The notes: generated from the letters alone by a model not told the origin. Counted from the first letter of the stretch, positions 1-6,105 are shown. The stretch is 6,105 nucleotides of DNA from an uncultured Lachnospiraceae bacterium (GCA_934338765.1 CAKRHL010000133.1:1-6105), one strand, 5' to 3'. Translations and numbers: made by a program.

Positions 1-730
1 GTCTTTGCACTGCTTCCGGGAGCTGTGTATGGTATGGCTGCCCTGCTTGGATGTCAGAAGGAGCAGTAAAACATTAAAAGGTATGGAAACAGAGCAGAAA
101 TCAGGACAACACACTGGATGGGGCAGAAATCGTAGAGGACACCTCATCGGTACTCAATAAGGTGGGAAGTGATCCGGCTGCGATCGGCTATGGTTCAGCC
201 GGAGTCTTGGTAAGTGATTCTCAGGTAAAGGTTCTGTCCGTCGAGGGAACGGCTGCCGGAAAAAAGGATGCCCGGTATCCTCTGAGTCGTTCCTTTTATC
301 TGGTATGGAACGGAAAATTGAACTCTGTGGAGGAGGAATTTCTGCGCTATATCCGGAGTGCCGGACAGGAGATCGTAGGGCAGTCCTATGTCACTGGCAG
401 TAAACAGAACAGCTTTTTGTCCCTAAAGCCGAAGGGAAAGATCACGATTACGGGTTCTACATCTGTAGGTCCCCTGTTGGAATGTCTTGCTGAGGAATAT
501 ATGAAACAGAATCCCAAGGCATCGATAAAGGTCACCCAAACTGATTCCGGAAACGGCATTAACCAGACAATTCAGGGAAAATGTGATATGGGAATGAGCT
601 CCAGGGAACTCCGTGATCCCGAAAAAGAGCTTTTAAAATATGAGGCCATAGCCAGAGACGAGATCGCAGTCATCGTAAACGCCACCAATCCCACCAGGGA
701 GGCTCAGTCGTCCAGACACGTATTCATCGA
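1..730 (+). pseudogene. Broken pstS-like phosphate-binding lipoprotein gene (tandem domains), 5' end outside window
   Basis: The remnant of an extracellular phosphate-binding lipoprotein for a Pst ABC importer. Frame 1 (1-69) gives a hydrophobic stretch ending in LLGC-QKEQ and a stop, as in a lipoprotein signal peptide with lipobox. Frame 2 (about 86-106) reads ETEQKSG, resembling the SG(T) phosphate-binding loop. Frame 3 (from about 111) reads TLDGAEIVED, then the PstS-typical AIGYGSAG, a C-terminal domain-one segment, and a second domain starting at about 438 with GSTSVGPLLE, TQTDSGNGIN and MGMSSREL, ending at VIVNATNP near 692. Frame 3 stays open to 848, with a GTG at 162 that has no clear ribosome binding site. 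About 120 codons between lipobox and SG loop and the second half of domain two are missing, so a working binding protein is very unlikely. Family assignment of the frame-3 part is firm; assignment of 1-69 to the same gene is inference, since it could be the end of another membrane protein. Confidence 0.8.
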
Positions 731-898
731 AACATTGCAAAGCAAAGACTTTTCAGAAATCCTACTGATCTGCGTCAATTTTTCGATCACAGTCTCACGG
801 AAATATTTGTTTTCGAGGAAAAATCACTACACTACTTTAAAGACATAAGAAATATTATGGGTGTCCTCCTAAGTAAAGATGTGGTGAAAAGGAAGTAA
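725..898 (+). pseudogene. Unidentified C-terminal coding fragment
   Basis: I do not recognise this protein. From about 725 the frame that carried the PstS remnant stops looking like PstS, while frame 2 reads a plausible protein tail: HRNIAKQRLFRNPTDLRQ, then FFDHSLTEIFVFEEKS, then LHYFKDIRNIMGVLLSKD, ending VVKRK and a TAA at 896-898. The mix of hydrophobic, acidic and basic residues resembles a genuine soluble C-terminus, unlike the frame-3 reading that runs to 848. There is no start codon with a ribosome binding site, so it is most likely the 3' scrap of another gene, joined to the pstS remnant by deletion or insertion near 692-735. It could also be chance reading in decayed DNA. Confidence 0.4.
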
Positions 899-903
899 AA
901 TTT

Positions 904-943
904 TTTACTTACATTTTACATAACCCCCATATCAGCTTTACAA
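904..943 (+). promoter_or_regulatory. Candidate PhoP box (11-bp phased repeats)
   Basis: TTTACTT (904-910), TTTACAT (915-921) and TTTACAA (937-943) lie 11 and 22 bp apart, with a degenerate unit CCCATAT (926-932) filling the third position. Known Gram-positive PhoP boxes are TTAACA-like direct repeats at about 11-bp spacing lying between roughly -60 and -20. With the -10 hexamer at 952-957 this array spans about -60 to -21. The operon downstream encodes a PhoP-type regulator and a phosphate transporter, so autoregulation under phosphate limitation is the natural reading. The match was made by eye. Confidence 0.55.
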
Positions 944-951
944 GTGCTTGT

Positions 952-957
952 TATGAT
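952..957 (+). promoter_or_regulatory. -10 element of the nptA-phoP-phoR promoter
   Basis: TATGAT differs from TATAAT at one base. At the right distance upstream (about 929-935) there is only ATATCA-like sequence and no TTGACA, which fits an activator-dependent promoter in which a regulator bound at 904-943 replaces a -35 contact. The predicted start near 963-965 leaves a leader of about 53 nt before the ATG at 1017. Confidence 0.5.
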
Positions 958-1004
958 GATTAAGAAGTAAAAAAGAAGAGTTGATAAAAGCACGTAAAGA
1001 AGAT

Positions 1005-1010
1005 GGAGGA
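1005..1010 (+). promoter_or_regulatory. Ribosome binding site deciding the nptA start
   Basis: GGAGGA sits 6 nt before the ATG at 1017. The frame is also open back to a TTG at 981, but that codon has no such site and would add 12 hydrophilic residues ahead of the first membrane segment, so 1017 is preferred. Confidence 0.85.
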
Positions 1011-1016
1011 ACGTAT

Positions 1017-2693
1017 ATGAACAGTTCGGTTCAGATCGCATTTGGACTATTGGGAGGATTGGCATTATTCCTGTTTGGAATGAACATGATGAGTGAGTGC
1101 CTGCAGAAGGCGGCAGGGGAGAAAATGAAATCGATTCTGGCACTTCTGACAAAAAATCCGATACTTGGAGTTTTGGCAGGTGCATTGACCACAGCAGTTT
1201 TACAGAGCAGTAGTGCGACAACCGTTATGACGATCGGATTCGTCAGCGCAGGCCTGATGAACTTGCCACAGGCAATTTCTATTATATTAGGTGCTAACAT
1301 CGGTACAACCATGACAGCACAGATCATTGCATTTAAGATCAGTGATTATATTTATGTGCTGATCTTTGCCGGATTTATTGTTTCTTTCTTATGTAAATCT
1401 GAGAAGGTAAAGAATATCGGTCAGACCGTTTTTGCATTTGGTGTTCTTTTCCTGGGAATTGAGACCATGGGAGATGTTATGAAGCCGCTGGCCGGAAGCC
1501 CTATCTTTACGGCAATGATCGCAAAGGTGGCTGATATCCCGATCCTGGGCGTCTGTGTGGGAACATTAATGACACTTGTTGTACAGAGCAGTTCTGCGAC
1601 CATTGCGGTTTTACAGAATTTTGCAGAGCAGGCAGGACCAAACGGAGCAAGTATTCTTGGCTTGGCGGGAGCCATCCCGATCCTGTTAGGTGACAATATT
1701 GGTACAACGATCACGGCATTACTGGCAAGTCTCGGACAGAGCAGGGATGCCAAGCGTACAGCTCTGGCACATTGTATGTTTAATATCAGCGGAAGCATGA
1801 TCTTTATCTGGTTTATCCATCCGTATGCAAAGCTGATAGAGTATATTTCCCCGAAGGGACCGGAGGTGGAGGTGATCTCCAGACAGATTGCCAATGCCCA
1901 CACGGGATTTAATCTGATCATGACTATTTTATGGCTGCCACTGATCTGGCTTCTGGTCAAGATCGTAATGTTTATTATACCGGGAGATCAGAAAGAGAAA
2001 GAGGCATCACAGCCAATGTATCTTGATAATAATCTGATCAACCAGCCGACAGCAGCACTTCGTCTTGTTTCCCAGGAAGTGATCCGGCTGAGTGGCATTG
2101 TGAAAGAAATTATCACGGGGATAGCGGAGGTATCTTCTCTTAAAGACAGAGAATATAAGGAGAAGCTGCAGCAGAAGATTCAGACGGTTCAGAGTCTGGA
2201 TGACAGAATCACGGAGTATCTGACCAATCTGTTTTCTGCGGGAGTGTTGACGGAGGAGCAGGCAACCCAGACGGCAGGGATTATGTATGTACTCAGTGAT
2301 GTAAACCGGATCTCGCTGCTTTGCGGTGATATTTTATCGGTCTTTTCGGAGGAGGCACAGAAAACGAAAAAGTCCGTACTTTCCAAGGATGCGGCAAGGG
2401 ATCTGGAAAAGAGCCTGAAGCTGATCGGAGATATGTATGACGCTTCTTTGAAGGTTATGGAGACCGGAGATAAGGATAAGGCGGCAAAGATCATTAAGAA
2501 GAGAGACAAGGTGCTGGAGCTGGATCTGAAGCTTCGCAAAGATCATATGAAGCGTGTCAGCACCGGTAAATGTAAGGCTGCATTGACGTCTTCATTCAAT
2601 AAGATTCTTCACAGCATTGACCGTATGGGAAACAGCTGTGTGAATATTGCAGATGCCGTCATGGAATCGGTGGACTTCGGGTATTTTAATTGA
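1017..2693 (+). CDS. nptA: Na+/phosphate cotransporter with C-terminal PhoU-like domain
   Basis: A 558-residue inner-membrane protein of the Na/Pi cotransporter (NptA/YjbB) family, expected to import inorganic phosphate with sodium. Residues 1 to about 325 are hydrophobic and hold the family's inverted duplication: QSSSATT (63-69) followed by GANIGTT (92-98), then QSSSATI (190-196) followed by GDNIGTT (225-231). These paired motifs form the substrate and ion site in the family. From about 345 to 550 the protein is helical and charged, a cytoplasmic PhoU-like domain ending DRMGNSCVNIADAVMESV. Length is normal for the fused form. It is the first gene of an apparent operon: phoP starts 48 bp downstream with no terminator between. 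Regulation by PhoP is suggested by the upstream repeats. Some family members export phosphate when overexpressed (known for YjbB), so direction is not proven by sequence. Family is certain; the symbol is by analogy. Confidence 0.93.
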   Translation: MNSSVQIAFGLLGGLALFLFGMNMMSECLQKAAGEKMKSILALLTKNPILGVLAGALTTAVLQSSSATTVMTIGFVSAGLMNLPQAISIILGANIGTTMTAQIIAFKISDYIYVLIFAGFIVSFLCKSEKVKNIGQTVFAFGVLFLGIETMGDVMKPLAGSPIFTAMIAKVADIPILGVCVGTLMTLVVQSSSATIAVLQNFAEQAGPNGASILGLAGAIPILLGDNIGTTITALLASLGQSRDAKRTALAHCMFNISGSMIFIWFIHPYAKLIEYISPKGPEVEVISRQIANAHTGFNLIMTILWLPLIWLLVKIVMFIIPGDQKEKEASQPMYLDNNLINQPTAALRLVSQEVIRLSGIVKEIITGIAEVSSLKDREYKEKLQQKIQTVQSLDDRITEYLTNLFSAGVLTEEQATQTAGIMYVLSDVNRISLLCGDILSVFSEEAQKTKKSVLSKDAARDLEKSLKLIGDMYDASLKVMETGDKDKAAKIIKKRDKVLELDLKLRKDHMKRVSTGKCKAALTSSFNKILHSIDRMGNSCVNIADAVMESVDFGYFN

Positions 2694-2741
2694 TGTGGTT
2701 GTATGGTACAATTACTCCAAAATCAGGAAGGCGGGATAATT

Positions 2742-3419
2742 ATGGCTTTGATTTATATTGTAGAGGATGACAAAAATATCAGTGAGATTGAGAGCTTTTC
2801 ATTAAAAAATGCGGGTCACGAGACCAAAGAATTTGCTGATGGAAAGTCCTTTTCCAGAGAGCTTATGGAAAAAAAGCCGGATCTGATCCTGTTAGATATT
2901 ATGCTGCCGGATGAGGATGGGCTGACAATCCTCAAAAATCTGCGGGAGAGACGGGAGACGAGGAAGATTCCTGTTATTATGGTGACAGCGAAAACAACAG
3001 AGATCGATAAGGTCAAGGGACTGGACAATGGCGCTGATGATTATATGACAAAGCCCTTTGGCGTGATGGAGCTTGTTTCCCGCGTGAAGGCACTGCTTCG
3101 CCGCGTAGGAGATCAGGATTCGGAGAAGATCATGCAGATCGGTGATCTGGTGATCGATGATGAAAAGAGAAAGGTGTTTGTGGAAGATAAGCCGGTAGAG
3201 CTGACCTATAAGGAGTATGAGCTGCTTCATTATCTTGCCCGGAATCAGGAAATCGTACTTCCGAGAGACAGTATTATGGAGCATATCTGGCATGCAAATT
3301 GTGAGATTGAGTCCCGCACGCTGGATGTGCATATCAAGACACTGCGCCATAAGCTGGGAGATGCCGGAAAGTATATTAAGACAGTCCGTAATGTGGGATA
3401 TTGCATGAATCTGGTATAG
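2742..3419 (+). CDS. phoP: OmpR/PhoB-family response regulator (PhoP-like)
   Basis: A 225-residue DNA-binding response regulator, probably the phosphate-regulon activator. The receiver domain (about 2-120) shows the acidic pocket E8-D9-D10, the phosphoacceptor D52 in LLDIMLPDEDG, T82 in VTAK and K104 in TKPF. The winged-helix effector domain (about 130-224) has ELTYKEYELLHYL and the recognition helix SRTLDVHIKTLRHKLG (191-206), followed by the wing sequence VRNVGY. Start chosen at ATG 2742, behind AGGAAGGCGGG (2725-2735): the MALIYIVEDD beginning matches the family, whereas an in-frame ATG at 2703 would add 13 untypical residues. It sits between nptA and the kinase gene, 20 bp before the latter, which makes the phosphate role likely. 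On domain content alone it could be any OmpR-family regulator. Confidence 0.9.
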   Translation: MALIYIVEDDKNISEIESFSLKNAGHETKEFADGKSFSRELMEKKPDLILLDIMLPDEDGLTILKNLRERRETRKIPVIMVTAKTTEIDKVKGLDNGADDYMTKPFGVMELVSRVKALLRRVGDQDSEKIMQIGDLVIDDEKRKVFVEDKPVELTYKEYELLHYLARNQEIVLPRDSIMEHIWHANCEIESRTLDVHIKTLRHKLGDAGKYIKTVRNVGYCMNLV

Positions 3420-3424
3420 CATAT

Positions 3425-3432
3425 GGAGGAAG
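3425..3432 (+). promoter_or_regulatory. Ribosome binding site deciding the phoR start
   Basis: GGAGGAAG lies in the 20-bp gap after phoP, 7 nt before ATG 3440. An in-frame GTG at 3401, inside phoP, would add 13 residues before the first membrane segment and lacks such a site. Confidence 0.8.
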
Positions 3433-3439
3433 TGTTTTG

Positions 3440-4780
3440 ATGAAACGACGGATCAATTTTTTATGTATCATATTAACTTTTATCACCATTTTAGAGACAG
3501 TGGCACTTTCGGCTACTGTCTTTTATGGGGTTTTGACCAAAGAAGTTATTGAGAATCTGAAGAATTCTGCTGATGTGATGATCGAGTCCGATGCCTGGAA
3601 TATCGTTACGGATCCGGATCATGCAGATATGAGGAAAACGCCCAAAGGGATCCGGATCACGCTGGTGGGATCGGATGGCAAAGCAATCTGTGACAATTAT
3701 GCAGACGTAAAAGACATGGGGAATCACAAAAACCGTCCGGAGATCAAAGAAGCCTTGAAGAATGGAAAGGGGCAGGCTGTACGTAATTCCCAGACAATAG
3801 GAAAAAGTGCATTTTATTATGCTGTCCGTCTGGATAACGGAAATGTGCTGCGTATTTCCAAGGAAGTAAGCAGTATGACAGGGATTCTGATCAGTACGGT
3901 ACCAAGACTTGTGGTACTCAGCGTCCTTTTGTTTATCGCATGTGTTTTGCTCTCACATGCACTGACCAAGAGTATCGTCAAACCGATCGAGGAGCTGGCG
4001 CAGAATCTGGAAGGACCTGCCATGTATCATGTATATGAGGAGCTGGAGCCATATGTTACGACGATACGGAGCCAGCATGAGGATATCATCCGGAATGCCA
4101 ATATGCGTCAGGAATTCACTGCCAATGTATCCCATGAGCTGAAAACACCGCTGACCTCCATTTCCGGTTATTCGGAACTCATCGAGAATGGCATTGCCAC
4201 AGGGGATGACGTGCAGCGTTTTGCCAAAGAGATCCATAAAAGCTCCAACCGTCTGCTGACATTGATCAATGATATTATTCGGTTATCTGAACTGGATGTC
4301 ACCACGGAGGATATCATGGAGGAATTAGATATCAGTGAGATGGCAGCCAACAGCGTAGAAATGCTGCAGATGGCAGCCGAAAAGCATCAGGTTCGCATTT
4401 CCTTTTCCGGTGAGAAGCAGATCGTCATGGCAAACCGGCAGATGATGGACGAGCTGATCTATAATCTCTGTGACAATGCGATCCGTTATAATAATCCGGG
4501 AGGCAGAGTGGACGTATCCGTATATCGTGAGGTGGACAGGATCGTGCTGGAGGTCAAGGATAATGGTATCGGTATCCCGGAGAAGGATCAGGAAAGGATC
4601 TTTGAGCGGTTTTACCGGGTGGACAAGAGCCGTTCCAAGTCCACGGGAGGTACCGGACTTGGTCTTGCTATCGTGAAGCATATCATTGCGTTGCATGATA
4701 ATGTGCGGCTGGAGCTTCGCAGTAAGCTGGGCGAGGGAACCACGGTCTATGTATATTTCCGTGAGACAAATGTAGAATAA
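3440..4780 (+). CDS. phoR: PhoR-like membrane sensor histidine kinase
   Basis: A 446-residue sensor kinase, the presumed partner of the response regulator just upstream. The first membrane helix is at about 7-30. An extracytoplasmic sensor region of about 115 residues (31-147) contains IRITLVGSDGKAICD and MGNHKNRPEIKEAL, a pattern typical of PhoR/WalK-like external PAS-type folds. The second helix is at about 149-172, followed by a short HAMP-like linker. HisKA has the phosphoacceptor H232 in VSHELKTPLTS. The ATPase domain shows the N box LIYNLCDNAIRYN (339-351), G1 box VKDNGIGIP (372-380), F box IFERFYRVDKSRS and G2 box GGTGLGLAIVKHII (403-416). All catalytic motifs are intact. There is no room for a cytoplasmic PAS domain between the linker and HisKA, so it is shorter than B. 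subtilis PhoR. Co-transcribed with nptA and phoP. The phosphate signal is inferred from context, not from the domain itself. Confidence 0.9.
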   Translation: MKRRINFLCIILTFITILETVALSATVFYGVLTKEVIENLKNSADVMIESDAWNIVTDPDHADMRKTPKGIRITLVGSDGKAICDNYADVKDMGNHKNRPEIKEALKNGKGQAVRNSQTIGKSAFYYAVRLDNGNVLRISKEVSSMTGILISTVPRLVVLSVLLFIACVLLSHALTKSIVKPIEELAQNLEGPAMYHVYEELEPYVTTIRSQHEDIIRNANMRQEFTANVSHELKTPLTSISGYSELIENGIATGDDVQRFAKEIHKSSNRLLTLINDIIRLSELDVTTEDIMEELDISEMAANSVEMLQMAAEKHQVRISFSGEKQIVMANRQMMDELIYNLCDNAIRYNNPGGRVDVSVYREVDRIVLEVKDNGIGIPEKDQERIFERFYRVDKSRSKSTGGTGLGLAIVKHIIALHDNVRLELRSKLGEGTTVYVYFRETNVE

Positions 4781-4846
4781 CAGGCTGCCTGAAATTCAGA
4801 AATGATAAAAGGGGTTCTATAAGAAATAATCGCGGGATTGGAGAAG

Positions 4847-4880
4847 AAAACGGCGGAAATTTGTACTTCCGCCGTTTTTT
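4847..4880 (+). terminator. Intrinsic terminator of the nptA-phoP-phoR operon
   Basis: AAAACGGCGGAA (4847-4858) is the exact complement of TTCCGCCGTTTT (4867-4878), giving a 12-bp stem with an 8-nt loop, and the T run continues to 4880. The A run on the left arm means it could also work in the opposite direction, though no gene on that strand needs it. It separates phoR from spo0A transcription. The 66 bp between the phoR stop and the stem hold nothing else convincing. Confidence 0.92.
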
Positions 4881-4888
4881 CGTCGAAA
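4879..4888 (+). promoter_or_regulatory. Candidate 0A box upstream of spo0A
   Basis: TTCGTCGAAA matches the Spo0A operator consensus TTTGTCRAAA at nine of ten positions and starts within the terminator's T run. It lies about 95 bp before the spo0A start codon, which would suit feedback by Spo0A on its own promoter. A single short site; chance is possible. Confidence 0.4.
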
Positions 4889-4906
4889 TATGCAGTTGTA
4901 TTTGGC

Positions 4907-4936
4907 TTGCGGATGCTCTTTGCAATGCCCTAAAAT
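4907..4936 (+). promoter_or_regulatory. Weak candidate spo0A promoter
   Basis: TAAAAT at 4931-4936 is a fair -10 hexamer, with TTGCGG at 4907-4912 as a poor -35 at 18-bp spacing. As the operon terminator lies immediately upstream, spo0A must have a promoter in 4880-4975, and this is the best candidate seen. I found no convincing sigma-H type site. Confidence 0.35.
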
Positions 4937-4982
4937 AGTGGGAAAGGAGACTAGGAACAGCACAAGGAAAAGGGGAAAGGAT

Positions 4983-5786
4983 ATGGAAGCAATTAAGGTT
5001 TTAGTTGTCGATGACAATAAGCGGATCGTGACGATCCTGAAGGAGGCACTGGAGCGGGAAAGTGATATGAAGGTAGTGGGAACGGCATCGGATGGAGAGG
5101 AGGCACTTCGTAAAATATCAACGCTGCGGCCGGATGTGGTGCTGCTGGATCTGATCATGCCGAAGGTGGATGGTCTGGGAGTCATGGAACGGATGAAAAA
5201 GGGAGCTCCCACATTGTCCCCGGAGTTTGTGGTGGTTTCGGCGGTGAGCCAGGAGAGAGTCACGGAAAATGCATTCCGTCTGGGAGCGGCCTATTATATC
5301 CTGAAGCCCTTTGATACGCGGGTAGTGGTATCGAGAGTGCGTGCGGTAGGGCAAAATGAAAAAAACGCTGCGGCTGGGGAGAAACGGGTGATCAATACCG
5401 TTTTTGAAAATAAGCACCGGCATATGGCAGACACCCTAGAGTCAGATGTGACGGATGTGATCCATGAGATCGGTGTACCGGCACATATTAAGGGTTATCA
5501 GTATCTGCGGGATGCGATCGTCATGTCTGTCAATGACAGTGAAATGCTGGGGGCAATTACCAAGGTTCTTTATCCCACCATTGCCCGTAATTACAAAACG
5601 ACATCCAGCCGGGTTGAGAGGGCGATCCGTCATGCCATCGAGGTGGCATGGAGCCGTGGCAGGATGGAGACCATTGAAGAATTATTTGGTTATACGGTCA
5701 ATTCCGGCAAAGGTAAACCTACTAATTCCGAATTTATTGCTCTGATCGCAGATAAGATCCGGTTAGAATATAAGCTTCGCGCCTGA
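4983..5786 (+). CDS. spo0A: Sporulation master regulator Spo0A
   Basis: A 267-residue response regulator that, when phosphorylated, binds 0A boxes to start sporulation and stationary-phase programmes. The receiver domain (about 4-122) shows D10-D11 of the acidic pocket, phosphoacceptor D56 in [12 protein letters not shown]86 in the usual Thr/Ser position and K108 in LKPFD. The effector domain (about 150-265) is diagnostic: [19 protein letters not shown], the recognition-helix region [21 protein letters not shown] split around 207-226, and [21 protein letters not shown]. Length is normal and all key residues are present. The start is ATG 4983, about 7 nt after AGGGG (4971-4975); an in-frame ATG at 4890 would add 31 residues that do not belong to the family. 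It stands alone between the phoR terminator and glgA. spoIVB, its usual upstream neighbour in spore formers, is absent here. Confidence 0.97.
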   Translation: MEAIKVLVVDDNKRIVTILKEALERESDMKVVGTASDGEEALRKISTLRPDVVLLDLIMPKVDGLGVMERMKKGAPTLSPEFVVVSAVSQERVTENAFRLGAAYYILKPFDTRVVVSRVRAVGQNEKNAAAGEKRVINTVFENKHRHMADTLESDVTDVIHEIGVPAHIKGYQYLRDAIVMSVNDSEMLGAITKVLYPTIARNYKTTSSRVERAIRHAIEVAWSRGRMETIEELFGYTVNSGKGKPTNSEFIALIADKIRLEYKLRA

Positions 5787-5820
5787 GGCTGACGTATCAT
5801 GGTGGGAAGCAAAATACGTA

Positions 5821-5844
5821 ACTTTTCATAAAAAACACTTTTCA
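5821..5844 (+). repeat. Direct repeat ACTTTTCA in the glgA promoter region
   Basis: ACTTTTCA occurs at 5821-5828 and again at 5837-5844, 16 bp apart. The second copy overlaps the probable -35 element of glgA. It may be an operator or simply AT-rich coincidence. Confidence 0.35.
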
Positions 5845-5867
5845 CAAGCTGCGAAATAAGGTATAAT
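5839..5867 (+). promoter_or_regulatory. Sigma-A-like promoter for glgA
   Basis: A perfect TATAAT at 5862-5867 is preceded at 17 bp by TTTTCA (5839-5844), four of six matches to TTGACA. Transcription would start near 5874, leaving a leader of about 70 nt. It shows that glgA need not depend on spo0A transcription. Confidence 0.7.
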
Positions 5868-5880
5868 CAATACAATATGG

Positions 5881-5909
5881 TGCACGGACGGAGAGAAAGA
5901 TCCGTGGCA
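5881..5909 (+). other. Hairpin in the glgA leader
   Basis: CACGGA (5883-5888) pairs with TCCGTG (5901-5906). Allowing one bulged G, TG and CA extend it to eight pairs around a 12-nt purine-rich loop. There is no T run after it, so it is not a terminator. It matches no riboswitch class I can recognise and may affect mRNA stability or nothing. Confidence 0.35.
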
Positions 5910-5944
5910 TACATTGGAGTTTACAAACTGAATGGAGGGTGTAT

Positions 5945-6105
5945 ATGAAAAACATATTATTCGTGGCTTCCGAGTGTGTTCCTTTTGTGAAAACCGGAGG
6001 ACTGGCAGATGTTGTGGGGTCTCTGCCGAAGTACTTTAACAAGAAAGAGTATGATGTGCGTGTTATGATTCCGAAGTACGCATGTATTCCACAGGAGTGG
6101 AAGGA
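5945..6105 (+). CDS. glgA: Glycogen synthase, N-terminal fragment (runs off the window)
   Basis: The first 53 codons of a GT5-family glycogen/starch synthase, which extends alpha-1,4-glucan chains from ADP-glucose. The beginning [20 protein letters not shown] is characteristic, with the [14 protein letters not shown] motif (residues 16-29) that binds ADP-glucose, followed by [12 protein letters not shown]. The start is set by GGAGGG (5934-5939), 5 nt before the ATG. The gene is cut by the window edge, so the catalytic C-terminal half cannot be judged. It lies 158 bp after spo0A with its own promoter. Confidence 0.95.
   Translation, partial: MKNILFVASECVPFVKTGGLADVVGSLPKYFNKKEYDVRVMIPKYACIPQEWK

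Noticed and set aside
162..848. An intact 228-residue protein gene starting at GTG 162
   Set aside because: No ribosome binding site, it begins in the middle of a PstS domain and ends in non-homologous sequence, so it is treated as a pseudogene remnant.
1421..1960. A 179-codon open frame on the - strand inside nptA
   Set aside because: It mirrors the motif-rich, conserved nptA frame on the + strand, has no ribosome binding site and its translation has no family features.
2892..3422. A 176-codon open frame on the - strand across phoP
   Set aside because: phoP on the + strand has all receiver and winged-helix motifs; this frame is a shadow of it.
4789..4799. Palindrome CTGAAATTCAG after phoR
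   Set aside because: Only five pairs around one base, unable to form a real hairpin; no evidence that it is an operator.
5792..5819. Inverted repeat ACGTAT/ATACGT after spo0A as a terminator
   Set aside because: Only a six-pair AT-rich stem with a 16-nt loop and no following T run. Readthrough into glgA cannot be excluded, but this is not a supported terminator.
1..6105. CRISPR arrays, tRNA or rRNA genes, complete insertion sequences
   Set aside because: No spaced repeat array, no cloverleaf or rRNA signature and no transposase with terminal inverted repeats was seen.

Overview
The window reads as chromosomal DNA of a low-to-moderate GC, spore-forming Clostridia member, most likely Lachnospiraceae. 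The grounds are a full-length Spo0A, strong GGAGG-type ribosome binding sites, a PhoP/PhoR pair and a Na/Pi cotransporter of Firmicutes type. No species can be named from the sequence alone. All convincing genes lie on the + strand.

Layout: (1) Bases 1 to about 730 hold the wreck of a phosphate-binding lipoprotein gene (pstS-like, with two tandem binding domains). A lipoprotein-type signal sequence, a scrap of the first domain in a second frame, and the end of domain one plus the first half of domain two in a third frame are stitched together. (2) Bases about 725-898 carry, in another frame, a protein-like C-terminal fragment that I cannot identify. (3) Bases 904-957 form a promoter region with TTTAC(A/T)(A/T) repeats in exact 11-bp phase, resembling a Gram-positive PhoP box, followed by a -10 hexamer. 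(4) Bases 1017-4780 form a likely operon: a Na+/phosphate cotransporter with a C-terminal PhoU-like domain (nptA), a PhoP/PhoB-type response regulator and a PhoR-type histidine kinase. It is closed by a strong intrinsic terminator at 4847-4880. (5) Bases 4983-5786 encode the sporulation master regulator Spo0A, with a near-consensus 0A box just upstream. (6) Bases 5945-6105 are the first 53 codons of glycogen synthase (glgA) with its own good sigma-A-like promoter.

How the parts may work together: PhoR would sense phosphate limitation outside the cell and phosphorylate PhoP, which would bind the repeats at 904-943 and raise expression of its own operon, including the transporter. The dead pstS remnant next to an intact nptA-phoP-phoR unit suggests that, at this locus, an ATP-driven Pst system was lost and ion-coupled phosphate uptake kept or substituted. 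The PhoU domain here is fused to the transporter rather than free, so it is a candidate for the link between uptake and signalling; that is inference. Spo0A next to glgA is a separate neighbourhood. The usual spoIVB is not upstream of spo0A; phoR is there instead.
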